Origin: Microlunatus phosphovorus NM-1
GTDB taxonomy: Bacteria > Actinomycetota > Actinomycetes > Propionibacteriales > Propionibacteriaceae
NCBI RefSeq assembly: GCF_000270245.1
Contig: NC_015635.1
Span: forward strand, 3,658,001-3,722,000
DNA: 64,000 nt
Reading direction: 5' to 3'
The position numbers were made by a program, and so were the translations under genes. The notes beneath the pieces are model-generated. The model did not search any database. It was given only the letters and a program-made list of their open reading frames with translations, and was not told the origin of the DNA. Numbering within the stretch: position 1 is the first letter of the stretch; the number at the start of each line of letters is the position of its first letter. Positions 21,603 to 30,145 of this stretch are shown piece by piece.

Positions 21603-22765
21603 TGACCGGCGAACGCATCCCGCAGCCGGCCGAAGAAGCCCTGGCTGTGCTTTTGCACCGCTCCCTCGATCGTCGTCTCCTCGCGCAGCTCGGCAAGCTC
21701 ACGGAGCAACCGGCGCTGCTCGGTATCGAGTCTGGTCGGCGTCTGCACCAACAAGGTGACACCCAGCTGCCCGCGACCGTGCGAACGCAGCCGTGGCACA
21801 CCCTTGCCGTCCAGGGCGACCCTGGTGCCGGACTGCGTACCCGCCGGAATGACGACCGTGGCGGTCGTGTCCTCGGCATCGGCGCTCTCGAGGTCGGCCT
21901 CCAGCGTCGCGATCTCGACCTCGGTGCCGAGGGCAGCGGCCGTCATCGGGATCCTGAGCACCATCTCCAGGTTGTCCCCGTCGCGCCTGAAGATCTCATG
22001 CGGCAAGACGTCGAGCTCGACATACAGGTCGCCGGCCGGACCGCCGCCAGGCCCGACCTCGCCGTGCGCGGCGAGATGGATCCGGTTTCCGGAGCTGACG
22101 CCCGGCGGGATCTTGACGTTGATCGTGCGGTTCGACCGGATCCGGCCGTCGCCGGCGCACTCCAGGCAGGGATCGGGGATCACCGTGCCGTAGCCGTGGC
22201 AGGTCGGGCAGGGGCTGGTGGTGCGGATATCGCCGATGAAGGACCGCTGCACGTGGGTGACCTCACCCTGCCCGTGACAGGTGCTGCACTTGACCGGCTT
22301 CGAGCCCTCCTGCGCACCCGAGCCGTTGCACCGCGGGCAGAGCACCGCCGTGTCGACCCGCAGCGGCTTGGTGGTGCCGAAAGCTGCCTCGGCCAGCTCC
22401 AGATCCAACCGGACCAGCGCATCCTGCCCGCGCCGGACCCGGGACCGCGGCCCGCGGGCGGCCTGCTGACCGAACATGGCATCGACCAGATTGGTGAAGT
22501 CGAAGCCTCCGGCACCGAAGCCACCGTTGAAGCCGCCACCCATGCCACCGCCGAGCGGGTCGCCGCCGCGGTCGTACAGGTCGCGCTTCTTCGCATCACC
22601 GAGCACCTCATAGGCTTCGGCGACCTTCTTGAACTGCTCCCCCGCGTCCGGCTCGGTGGCGACATCAGGGTGCAGCTTCATCGCCTTCCGGCGATACGCC
22701 TTCTTGATCTGCTCGGGGGTCGCATCGCGGGGCACCCCGAGGATCTCGTAGTAGTCGGTGCTCAT
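21599..22765 (-). CDS. dnaJ: chaperone DnaJ
   Basis: 388 aa. The J-domain has the [14 protein letters not shown] form of the HPD motif, then a G/F-rich linker ([16 protein letters not shown]), four zinc-finger repeats ([32 protein letters not shown]) and the C-terminal substrate-binding domain. It is the Hsp40 partner of DnaK. The ATG at 22765 gives the usual [10 protein letters not shown] start; ATG 22774 (three residues longer) is equally possible, and neither has a strong ribosome binding site. It lies behind hrcA, so it is a DnaJ2-type copy under HrcA control. Confidence 0.95.
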   Translation of the reverse strand: MSTDYYEILGVPRDATPEQIKKAYRRKAMKLHPDVATEPDAGEQFKKVAEAYEVLGDAKKRDLYDRGGDPLGGGMGGGFNGGFGAGGFDFTNLVDAMFGQQAARGPRSRVRRGQDALVRLDLELAEAAFGTTKPLRVDTAVLCPRCNGSGAQEGSKPVKCSTCHGQGEVTHVQRSFIGDIRTTSPCPTCHGYGTVIPDPCLECAGDGRIRSNRTINVKIPPGVSSGNRIHLAAHGEVGPGGGPAGDLYVELDVLPHEIFRRDGDNLEMVLRIPMTAAALGTEVEIATLEADLESADAEDTTATVVIPAGTQSGTRVALDGKGVPRLRSHGRGQLGVTLLVQTPTRLDTEQRRLLRELAELREETTIEGAVQKHSQGFFGRLRDAFAGQ

Positions 22766-22823
22766 CGTGTCCATGTTCTCTGCGGTGGATTCTCTTGGGT
22801 GGGGTTCTCTGCGGAGCGGTACA

Positions 22824-23840
22824 TCAGCCTTCGGCCAGGAAACGGCCGACGTAACGGGCCACGGCTCTGACCGAGGCGATGGTCGAGGGGTAGTCCATGC
22901 GGGTCGGCCCGACGATGCCGAGCGTCGCCCAACTGTCTGCGGCGGTGCCATACCCGCTGGCGACCAGCGAGGTGGACCGCAGCTCGGCGTACGGGTTCTC
23001 ACGGCCGATCCGGACCGTCACGACATCGGTCGAGGTCGCTTCACCGAGTAGCTTGAGCAGCACGACCTGCTCCTCGAGCGCCTCCAGCACCGGCCGTACC
23101 GTGGTCTCGAACTCGTCGCCGAAGCGGGTCAGATTGGGCATCCCGCCGACCACGACCCGACTGGACGCATCGTTACCGAGCATGTCGAGGAGCGTGGCGA
23201 TGCAACTGCGGCCGAGCGGCGAGAGCGCCTCCGGCAGCTCGGTCAGCAGGCCGCCGAGCCGAGCGGCCGCCTGGGCCGAACTGTGTCCCACCGCTGCCGC
23301 GTTCAGCAGCGACCGAAGCCTGGTCAGCTCGTCGTCGGTGTGCTCGTTCTCCACGACCCGCTGCTCGATCCGGCCGGTCGAGGTGATCAAGATGACCAGC
23401 AGCCGCTGACTGGACAGCGAGACCAGCTCGACGTGACGGACCTCGGAGTGACTCAGCGTCGGATACTGCACGATGGCAACCTGCTGGGTCACCTGGGCGA
23501 GCAGTCGTACGGTCCGGTGCAGGATGTCGTCGAGATCCACGGCACCGGACAAGAAGGTGTGGATGGCCCGTTGCTCGGCCAGGGAGAGCGGCTTGACCGA
23601 GCCGAGCCGGTCGACGAACAGCCGGTAGCCCTTGTCGGTGGGGATCCGCCCCGCGCTGGTGTGCGGCTGGGTGATGTAGCCCTCTTCCTCCAGCGCCGCC
23701 ATGTCGTTGCGAACCGTCGCCGGGGAGACGCCGAGGTTGTGCCGCTCGACCAACGCCTTGGAGCCAACCGGTTCCTGGCTGGAGACGTAGTCGGTGACGA
23801 TCGCGCGCAGCACCTGCAGCTTGCGTTCGTCCACGCTCAC
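22824..23840 (-). CDS. hrcA: heat-inducible repressor HrcA
   Basis: 338 aa. The N-terminal winged helix ([63 protein letters not shown], read in parts) is the HrcA signature, followed by a GAF-like and insertion domain. HrcA binds CIRCE and is kept active by GroEL. GTG 23840 has an excellent GGAGGGGAGG site just upstream. The CIRCE copy 50-76 bases upstream indicates autoregulation together with dnaJ and rsmE. Confidence 0.96.
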   Translation of the reverse strand: MSVDERKLQVLRAIVTDYVSSQEPVGSKALVERHNLGVSPATVRNDMAALEEEGYITQPHTSAGRIPTDKGYRLFVDRLGSVKPLSLAEQRAIHTFLSGAVDLDDILHRTVRLLAQVTQQVAIVQYPTLSHSEVRHVELVSLSSQRLLVILITSTGRIEQRVVENEHTDDELTRLRSLLNAAAVGHSSAQAAARLGGLLTELPEALSPLGRSCIATLLDMLGNDASSRVVVGGMPNLTRFGDEFETTVRPVLEALEEQVVLLKLLGEATSTDVVTVRIGRENPYAELRSTSLVASGYGTAADSWATLGIVGPTRMDYPSTIASVRAVARYVGRFLAEG

Positions 23841-23889
23841 CCTCGCCCTCCCCTCCAGGTCCCGGCTTGGTCAACTTACGGGGCCGCCT

Positions 23890-23916
23890 TTGGCACTCAG
23901 GCAGACCGAGTGCCAG
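23890..23916. promoter_or_regulatory. CIRCE element (HrcA operator)
   Basis: TTGGCACTC (23890-23898), nine bases, GAGTGCCAG (23908-23916): the canonical 9-9-9 inverted repeat in its actinobacterial form. A -10-like TAGACT for hrcA (23915-23920, minus strand) overlaps its edge. The element also ends only 9 bases before the ATG of the divergent metallo-hydrolase gene. Confidence 0.92.
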
Positions 23917-23925
23917 TCTAGTCCC

Positions 23926-24756
23926 ATGACGGTATTGCCCGATCCATCCAGCGCTGGACCTTTCCGCCCGGTGGCTGACCACACGTACGTCGCCACCGCG
24001 GGCTTCAGCCTCGACGGCGAGACCGGCGAGATCAATGTGGGACTCGTGGTCGGCAGTGAGGCGGCCCTGCTGGTCGATGCCGGCGGGACGGCCGAGCAGG
24101 GGCGACTGCTGCAGCAGGCAGCCGCGGAGATCACCGAGCTGCCACTGACCACCGTGGTGTTGACGCATGCGCATGCCGACCATGCTCACGGCCTGGCCGG
24201 CATCGAGACAGCAACCTCGATCGCGCACGAGTCGACTCGGGATCGGCTGGCGCTCGATCCGGCGACGCCGACGCTCCCCAGCCGTGCTGTATCGGTAGCG
24301 GCGGCCATCGATCTCGGCGGCGGCGTACGGGTGGAGGCGGTGCATCTGGGCCGGGGGCACACCGACGGGGATCTGATCGTCGTGGTGCCGGATGTCCAGG
24401 TGGTGTTCGCCGGCGATCTGGTCGAGTCCGCGGGGCCGCCGCAGTACGGCCCGGACTCCTATCCCCACGAGTGGCCGGCGACCTTGGACGGCCTGGTCGG
24501 GATCACCCTCGATCACAGTGTCATCGTCCCCGGTCACGGGCCGGTGATGACCCGCGATGATGTGTTCGAGCAGCGCAGCCGGGTCGCTGCCGTGTCGGGC
24601 GAGATCACCCGCTTGGGCAGCCTCGGAGTGAGCGTCGAGGATGCCGAGGACCGCACCGAGTGGGCGTTGCCGTTTGCCGCCGTGCGCGAGGGATATGCCG
24701 TCGGGGTCAAACAGGCAAGGGCAGCTGCCCCGGTCCGGCAGCTGCCCCTGGTCTAG
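23926..24756 (+). CDS. metallo-beta-lactamase-fold hydrolase
   Basis: 276 aa. The metal site HAHADHAHG, then HTDGDLIV, AGDLVESAG and GHGPVMT near the C-terminus follow the MBL order of ligands; it resembles the broad quinoprotein/cyclase-related MBL subgroup. The substrate is unknown. ATG 23926 was chosen because the conserved region begins soon after; longer in-frame starts run back through CIRCE into hrcA. Its promoter must overlap CIRCE, so HrcA may also control it, which would be unusual. Confidence 0.82.
   Translation: MTVLPDPSSAGPFRPVADHTYVATAGFSLDGETGEINVGLVVGSEAALLVDAGGTAEQGRLLQQAAAEITELPLTTVVLTHAHADHAHGLAGIETATSIAHESTRDRLALDPATPTLPSRAVSVAAAIDLGGGVRVEAVHLGRGHTDGDLIVVVPDVQVVFAGDLVESAGPPQYGPDSYPHEWPATLDGLVGITLDHSVIVPGHGPVMTRDDVFEQRSRVAAVSGEITRLGSLGVSVEDAEDRTEWALPFAAVREGYAVGVKQARAAAPVRQLPLV
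24719..24747 (+). terminator. hairpin at the 3' end of the metallo-hydrolase gene
   Basis: GGGCAGCTGCC (24719-24729) and GGCAGCTGCCC (24737-24747) are perfect complements around a 7-base loop and lie within the last codons. Strong stem, no T-run. Apart from this, the 131 bases before the next gene show only its ribosome binding site. Confidence 0.5.
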
Positions 24757-24887
24757 GAGGGGTGTCGTTCCAGAGCTGCTCGGGCTGCAGGGGGCCATGC
24801 CGTAGCGCCGTAGGGTGGGCCTCTGCTCGGCGGGAGCACTCGGTATCGTCCCAGCCGGGAGACTGGGCAGGGGCGAGCGGAGGCGCG

Positions 24888-25940
24888 ATGGGCAGGGTGA
24901 CGGTCAAGACGATCGCCCAGGCGGTCGGCGTCTCGCCGTCGACGGTGTCCAATGCCTACAACCGACCCGACCAGCTGTCGGCCGAGCTGCGAACCAGGAT
25001 CCTGACCGTCGCCGCGAACCTCGGCTATGCCGGTCCGGACGCTGCCGCGCGAATGCTGCGCAGCGGCCGAGCCGAAGCGGTCGGCGTGCTGCTCACCGAG
25101 CGATTGTCCTATGCGTTCTCCGACCCGTACGCCATCGGCTTCCTCACCGCCCTGACTGCGGTGCTCGAGCGCTATCAGACGAGCCTGGTGCTGATGCCCA
25201 TCGGCTATGAGGCGCCGCACGCCGGTGGTCTCCGCACCCCTGATGTCACGGCCGTTCGACAGGCCCACGTCGACGCGATCGCCACCCTCTGCCTCGAAGC
25301 GGCACATCCAGCGATCGAGCTCGCCAAGGCGCGCGGCATCCGGATCATCGGCACCGATATCGACCCAGATCCGAACTCGAGCTGGGTCGCCATCGATGAC
25401 GTGGAAGCGGGCGCGCTGGTCGGCAGGCATCTGACTGAGCTGGGCCACCTGCGGGTCGGGGTGATCGCCGACACCGGCTATCCGTCGGGCACCGTGTCCA
25501 CCGGGCTGAGCATCGACGACATCAGCTGCACAGTCTGCAATGCCCGGCTGCGCGGTCTGGCCGGCACCGTGGATGAGCTGATGATCGTGTCAGGGGGGCA
25601 CAACACGCGCGAGTCGGGGGCCGCTGCCGGTGGGGCGTTGCTCGATGATCCGAAGCAACCGACCGCGATCGTGGGTCTGAGCGATGTGGTTGCCATCGGG
25701 GTGCTGCAGGCCGTCGAAGCCCGTGGGCTGCGGGTTCCCGACGACGTGTCCGTCTCGGGGTTCGACGATGTCCCGGCAGCCGCCGAAATGGGACTGACGA
25801 CGGTACGCCAGCCGATCTGGGAGAAGGGTCGTCGGGTCGGCGAGCTTCTGCTGGACAAGGACTTGGAGCCACGTCAGGTCCTGTTGCCGATCGAGCTGGT
25901 GATCCGGGGCAGCACGGCCGCGCCTCGGCGCCCGAGGTAG
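24888..25940 (+). CDS. LacI-family transcriptional regulator
   Basis: 350 aa. The N-terminal LacI helix-turn-helix is VTVKTIAQAVGVSPSTVSNAYNRP with a hinge SAELRTRILTVAANLGY, followed by a periplasmic-binding-protein-like effector domain (LLTERLSYAFSDPYAIGFL, DDVEAGALVGRHL, VGLSDVVAIGVLQA, SVSGFDDVPAA). The ligand, probably a sugar or nucleoside, is unknown and no catabolic genes adjoin it. ATG 24888 has GGAG 6-7 bases upstream. Confidence 0.92.
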   Translation: MGRVTVKTIAQAVGVSPSTVSNAYNRPDQLSAELRTRILTVAANLGYAGPDAAARMLRSGRAEAVGVLLTERLSYAFSDPYAIGFLTALTAVLERYQTSLVLMPIGYEAPHAGGLRTPDVTAVRQAHVDAIATLCLEAAHPAIELAKARGIRIIGTDIDPDPNSSWVAIDDVEAGALVGRHLTELGHLRVGVIADTGYPSGTVSTGLSIDDISCTVCNARLRGLAGTVDELMIVSGGHNTRESGAAAGGALLDDPKQPTAIVGLSDVVAIGVLQAVEARGLRVPDDVSVSGFDDVPAAAEMGLTTVRQPIWEKGRRVGELLLDKDLEPRQVLLPIELVIRGSTAAPRRPR

Positions 25941-26005
25941 GCCAGCACGCAACTACCTGCGCGCCAATCCGCGGCAACACCGCGGCAAACGCCTACTCTG
26001 CGACG

Positions 26006-26905
26006 GTGCCGCCTCAGGATCGATCCCGTACGCAGAACCGTCCCCAGCAGCCCGTGAACCGCTATGACGGCGATGTGCTGGCAGCCGGCTGGCAACAGAA
26101 GTCGAAGAAGGTCGTGCCCGAGATCGCGCTGGAACGGGGCATGGTGCTGGAGGACGCGACGACCGGCTTCTGTGGCGCCGTGACCCGTTGGGAGAACGGT
26201 CTGGTCGTGCTGGAGGGGCGTGGCGACAAGCGGCGCAGCTTCCCGATCGGCTACGGATTCCTGCTGGAAGGCAAGCCGGTGGCGGTGAAGGCACCGCCCC
26301 GGGCTGCTGGTCGTGCTGGTGCGGTCACAGGGCGCACTGCATCCGGTTCGGTCGCCGGGCCGGCCGAGAAGGCGAAGGTCGCCCTGCCCAGCCGGATCTA
26401 TGTCGAGGGCCGGCACGATGCGGAGCTGGTCGAGAAGATCTGGGGCGACGACCTGCGCCACGTCGGTGTGGTGGTCGAGTTCATGGACGGCATCGACGAC
26501 CTGCACGACATCGTCTCCGACTTCCGTCCGGAGAAGGGACGGCGGCTGGGCGTGCTCGCCGACCACCTGGTGCCGGGCAGCAAGGAGTCCCGAATCGCCG
26601 CCGGTGTCGCGAAAGGGCCGTACGGTTCGTTCGTGCTGGTGGCCGGGCATCCGTTCATCGACATCTGGCAAGCGGTGAAACCGGCCAAAGTCGGGTTGCA
26701 GTCCTGGCCGCACGTGCCCCGCGGCACCGACATCAAACACGGCACCTGTGCCGCGCTCGGCTGGCCGCACCGCGACCAGGCCGATATCGCCCGTGCCTGG
26801 CAACGGATCCTCGCCACCGTGACCAGTTGGAACGATCTGGAACGCGGGCTGCTGACCCCGGTCGAGCAGCTGATCGACTTCGTCACCCAGGATCACATCC
26901 ACTGA
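26006..26905 (+). CDS. DUF3097 family protein (Toprim-like core)
   Basis: 299 aa. Matches the actinobacterial DUF3097 family: NRYDGDVLAAGWQQKSKKVVPEI at the start and, after a low-complexity linker, SRIYVEGRHDAELVEKIWGDDLR, GVVVEFMDGIDDL, LGVLADHLVPGSKESRIA and HPFIDIWQAVKP. The EGxxDAxLVEKxWG and GVLADHL order resembles a Toprim fold, suggesting nucleic-acid work, but no activity is known. GTG 26006 follows TACTCT (25994-25999) by 6 bases, a leaderless start. Confidence 0.85.
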   Translation: MPPQDRSRTQNRPQQPVNRYDGDVLAAGWQQKSKKVVPEIALERGMVLEDATTGFCGAVTRWENGLVVLEGRGDKRRSFPIGYGFLLEGKPVAVKAPPRAAGRAGAVTGRTASGSVAGPAEKAKVALPSRIYVEGRHDAELVEKIWGDDLRHVGVVVEFMDGIDDLHDIVSDFRPEKGRRLGVLADHLVPGSKESRIAAGVAKGPYGSFVLVAGHPFIDIWQAVKPAKVGLQSWPHVPRGTDIKHGTCAALGWPHRDQADIARAWQRILATVTSWNDLERGLLTPVEQLIDFVTQDHIH

Positions 26906-26910
26906 CAACG

Positions 26911-27571
26911 TCAGACGTCGACGATCTCCGACTCCGCGGGAACCCAAGCCTCGCCGCCTGACGACCGACGGAAGACGATCGGCAGGCCGACGGCGGCATC
27001 CCACCGGACCGAGTCGGTGGCCTGCACATGCACATGCGGCTCGGTGCTGTTGCCGGAGTTGCCACACTCCCCGATCTGCTGACCGACGGTCACCACATCC
27101 CCGAGCCCGACGCGGACCGTGCCGGCGCGCAGGTGAGCAAGCAACACGTACGGACCATCGGGCCCGACCCGCAGCACTACGTGGTTGCCGGCGATGGCCC
27201 CGACACCCGCCCGGACCCGTGCTGCCTGACCGAGCGCGTACGGCACCAGGGCGAGCTGCGAGCGTCGCGCCTCATGATCGACCTTCACCGTCATGGGCGA
27301 GGACGACCGTGCCCGCGACCGGTGCCAGGATCGCAGCGCCGAAGCCACGGAAGATCTCCGGTGGTTCGGCCGACAGCAGCGTCCGCCAGCTGCGGACAGC
27401 AGACCGCCCACGATCGTCGACGGCGACGAAGTCGATCGCGTAGGTCACGCCGAATCGATGCGTGCCATGGCTCGGCACCCGCCGTGCCGGACTGTTGCGT
27501 GCCTGCCAGCGTCCACGGAAAGGGAACTCGATCGGCACAGGGGCCGACGGGCTCGCCGCACTCCTGGTCAC
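26911..27571 (-). pseudogene. M23-family peptidase gene with a +1 frameshift
   Basis: The two halves of one LytM-type domain lie in different frames. From GTG 27571 the first frame reads FRGRWQARNSPARRVPSHG, HRFGVTYAIDFVAVD and APVAGTVVLAHDGE, then stops at 27272. The second frame continues with VDHEARRSQLALVPYALGQ, NHVVLRVGPDGPYVLLAHL and NSTEPHVHVQ, ending at 26911. Removing one C from the pair at 27282-27283 rejoins them in the natural order. The zinc ligands (His and Asp of HRFGVTYAID; HVHV) survive in the two pieces. It is a recent mutation or a sequencing error. It sits at the end of a tightly coupled set with the VOC gene. Confidence 0.75.
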
Positions 27572-27717
27572 CGGTTCACGATGACCGGCTCGCACATCGC
27601 GAGCGCCTCGGTGAGCAGCGGTGCCGTGATGATCACACCGAGCCCCAGCAGCGCGCAATAGGCGGCGTCGATCCGCAGGCTCAGACGCCCCAGGCGTTCT
27701 TCGGTCAGCGCGCTCAT
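27568..27717 (-). CDS. 49-aa membrane peptide, possibly the stump of a larger protein
   Basis: Overlaps the VOC gene stop (ATGA at 27717) and the M23 start (GTGA at 27571), so it is read within one coupled set. The sequence LRIDAAYCALLGLGVIITAPLLTEAL predicts one amphipathic start and one membrane helix. The opening looks like the first helix of a small multi-helix membrane protein, but it stops after that helix. It may be real as a micropeptide or a remnant. No function can be assigned. Confidence 0.45.
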   Translation of the reverse strand: MSALTEERLGRLSLRIDAAYCALLGLGVIITAPLLTEALAMCEPVIVNR

Positions 27718-28061
27718 GCCGGTTCCTGATAGATGCCGAGCACGTTGCCGAACGGATCACCGAACAGCGCGATGGTCTCAGTGCTGTGCCCCAGCGGCGC
27801 CACGATCACGCCACCGGCATCGACGATCCGGGTCACGGTCGCAACCGCATCGTCGACCATGATGTAGATCCTGATTCCGTCCTCATCCTGCGGCGAGCGG
27901 CCGGTGACGAAGGCGCCGCTCACCTCGCCGCCGTCATCGAAGGCGACCGCGCCATCTCCTCGCTCACGAATGCGCCAGTCGAACACGGTGGCATAGAAGT
28001 CGGCCGAGACCCTCGAGTCTTCGGCAGGTATCTGCAGGTAGCAGACGCGTGGGGTCGGCAT
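27714..28061 (-). CDS. VOC-family (glyoxalase-like) protein
   Basis: 115 aa, one VOC module: RVCYLQIPAEDSRVSADFYATVFDW at the start and FGDPFGNVLGIYQEP at the end, with IYIMVDDAVATVTRIVDAGG between. Single-module proteins dimerise; family activities range from isomerase to dioxygenase to resistance, and none is evident here. ATG 28061 is preferred over GTG 28067 because GGAGG lies 5 bases before it. Confidence 0.85.
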   Translation of the reverse strand: MPTPRVCYLQIPAEDSRVSADFYATVFDWRIRERGDGAVAFDDGGEVSGAFVTGRSPQDEDGIRIYIMVDDAVATVTRIVDAGGVIVAPLGHSTETIALFGDPFGNVLGIYQEPA

Positions 28062-28124
28062 AGGCACCTCCGTGCTTCCAGAGACTCGTGTGTCGGTGGC
28101 AACGACACTACGCGTCGGCAGATC

Positions 28125-28787
28125 TCAGCCGCCGACCGCGACCAGCCCGGTCTGGTACGCGATCACCACCAACTGGGCCCGGTCACGGGCACCGAGCTTG
28201 GACAGCATGCGACTGACGTAGGTGCGCGCGGTGGCCGGGCTGATGTGGATCTCGGCGGCGATCTCCGCGTTCGACAGACCACGGCCGACGCCGGCGAGCA
28301 CCTCGCGTTCCCGACTGGTCAACTCGGCGATCCGGTGGTCGTCGACCGGGCCACAGGTCCCGGCGACGATGCCGATCATCACCTTCCGGGTCACCGACGC
28401 CGACAGCAACACATCGCCGGCGGCGACGGCGCGGATCCCGTCGCGCAGCTCACCGGGCTCTGCGTCCTTCAGCAGATAGCCGGCCGCGCCGGCCCGGATG
28501 GCGGCAAAGATCTCGTCATCGCCGTCGAAGGTGGTGAGCATGACGATCGCCACCCGGGCCAGCTCCGGGGTCCGGGCGATCCGGCGGGTCGCAGCGATCC
28601 CGTCCAGTCGTGGCATCCGGATGTCCATCAGCACGACGTCCGGCTTCGTGCGGGCAACGACCGCCAAGGCGTCCCGACCGTCCACCGCCTCGCCGACCAC
28701 CTGGATATCGTCACTATTGGCCAGCAGCGCGCGCAGCCCGCTGCGGACCAGTCCCTGATCGTCGACCAGCACGACGGTGATCATCAC
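28125..28787 (-). CDS. NarL/FixJ-family response regulator
   Basis: 220 aa. Receiver domain: VVLVDDQGLVRSGLRALL, phosphoacceptor VVLMDIRMPRLDG, LTTFDGDDEIFAA and LLKDAEPGEL. LuxR-type helix-turn-helix: ELTSREREVLAGVGRGLSNAEIAAEIHISPATARTYVSRMLSKLGARDR. GTG 28787 overlaps the kinase stop as GTGA (ATG 28784 would overlap by one base). It forms a two-component system with the gene upstream; targets are not evident, although the multicopper oxidase gene is divergent from it. Confidence 0.92.
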   Translation of the reverse strand: MMITVVLVDDQGLVRSGLRALLANSDDIQVVGEAVDGRDALAVVARTKPDVVLMDIRMPRLDGIAATRRIARTPELARVAIVMLTTFDGDDEIFAAIRAGAAGYLLKDAEPGELRDGIRAVAAGDVLLSASVTRKVMIGIVAGTCGPVDDHRIAELTSREREVLAGVGRGLSNAEIAAEIHISPATARTYVSRMLSKLGARDRAQLVVIAYQTGLVAVGG

Positions 28788-29971
28788 GGCCGCCCTTGAT
28801 CAGCCTGCCGGCTCGGCAGCACGGCACACACGGTGACACCGCCTTCCGGCCCGGAGCCGGCGACGCTGAGTTGACCATCGCAGCTCTCAGCTCGCTCACG
28901 CATCCCCCGAATTCCGTTGCCGGCAACCAGCTCAGCGGCCGAGGTGACCCCGCGGCCGTCGTCGGCGATCGTCACGATCAGTCGATCGCCCCGCGATCGG
29001 AGCTCGATGCCGACCGCGGTCGCATCGGCATGCCGGATCACGTTCGTGAGCGCCTCTTGCACGATCCGATAGACGGTCAGACCCACCTCATCCGACACCT
29101 CGATCTCATCCCCACGCAGCGTCGCCTGGAGGCCGCTGCCGCGGGCCAGCTCGACCAGCGTCGGGAGCCCGTCCAGACCGACCGCCGTTCGGTCGGTCGA
29201 GTCGAGTGACCGGAGCCGGGTGACCGTGTCCCGCAGCTCGGCCATCGCCTGCCGGCTGACCGAGCGGATCTCGCCCACCGCCTGTTGCGCGGCGGGGATC
29301 CGCTCGGGCAACGACTCGGTTGCGACCGCCGATTGCAGGGACACCACGGCCAACGCATGTCCGAGGGTGTCGTGCAGGTCCCGCGCGAGCACCAACCGCT
29401 CCTCCGCTCGAAGCTGTTCGGCCCGGTGCTGCTGCTCCAGCCGAGTCTGTCGCTCGCGTTCTCGTTGCGAGGCCTGCAGCAACCGGCGGGATCGGGTTCC
29501 GTCGCCGAGCGCCAACGACGCTCCCATCAGCGCGACCACCGGTGGCACCTCATAACCGAGCAGTTCCCCGGCGGCACGCCCCTCGGCGACCTGGAAGTAG
29601 ACCGCCAGCCCGACCAGGACCAGCGAGACGACGACGCCGATCCGGACCCGTCCGGCCTCGGCGACCGAGAACAACGCCGCCGCCATTGGCAGCGCCAACC
29701 CGATCGGCGGATAGTCCAGCGTGTAGTAGACGCAGATGCCCAGGAAGGTGACCAACAGCACCGGTACGGGATGGCGCCGACGCCACAGCAGCACGACACC
29801 GAAGCCCAGCGCAAACACGTACGCCGGCCAGCTCGCGCTCCCGACCGCCAATGGGCTGGTGAGAACGGCCGCAGACACTGCCATCGCCACCAGATAGCCG
29901 AGCAGCGTGTCGACGAGCATCGGCGACAGCCGGATCCACCGACGCCGGGTCGGCTCTGCAGCAGCGGCCAT
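28784..29971 (-). CDS. HisKA_3-type sensor histidine kinase
   Basis: 395 aa. Five or six N-terminal membrane helices (about 18-150) replace a periplasmic sensor domain, then a coiled helix (QRERERQTRLEQQHRAEQLRAEERL), the HisKA_3 phosphoacceptor ARDLHDTLGHALAVV, and a HATPase domain with DDGRGVTSAAELVAGNGIRGMRER. ATG 29971 follows TACAGT (29978-29983) by 6 bases, a leaderless start; longer in-frame starts add unconserved sequence. Kinases of this type often sense envelope stress through the membrane itself, which is only a family-level inference. Confidence 0.9.
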   Translation of the reverse strand: MAAAAEPTRRRWIRLSPMLVDTLLGYLVAMAVSAAVLTSPLAVGSASWPAYVFALGFGVVLLWRRRHPVPVLLVTFLGICVYYTLDYPPIGLALPMAAALFSVAEAGRVRIGVVVSLVLVGLAVYFQVAEGRAAGELLGYEVPPVVALMGASLALGDGTRSRRLLQASQRERERQTRLEQQHRAEQLRAEERLVLARDLHDTLGHALAVVSLQSAVATESLPERIPAAQQAVGEIRSVSRQAMAELRDTVTRLRSLDSTDRTAVGLDGLPTLVELARGSGLQATLRGDEIEVSDEVGLTVYRIVQEALTNVIRHADATAVGIELRSRGDRLIVTIADDGRGVTSAAELVAGNGIRGMRERAESCDGQLSVAGSGPEGGVTVCAVLPSRQADQGRP

Positions 29972-30145
29972 TCGCTCACTGTAGGTGGGCCGATCCGGCT
30001 GCGCTGACAGGTGATCCCCGACCCCGACCCTGACCTCGGTACGTCCAAAGGCGACATCGGCCGTCGCCTCCGGGGAGTGGGCGTCGCAGCAGCCGATTTC
30101 TAGCGTTTCTGCTGCTGAATCTCCACCCACGAAGGATCTGTTCCC

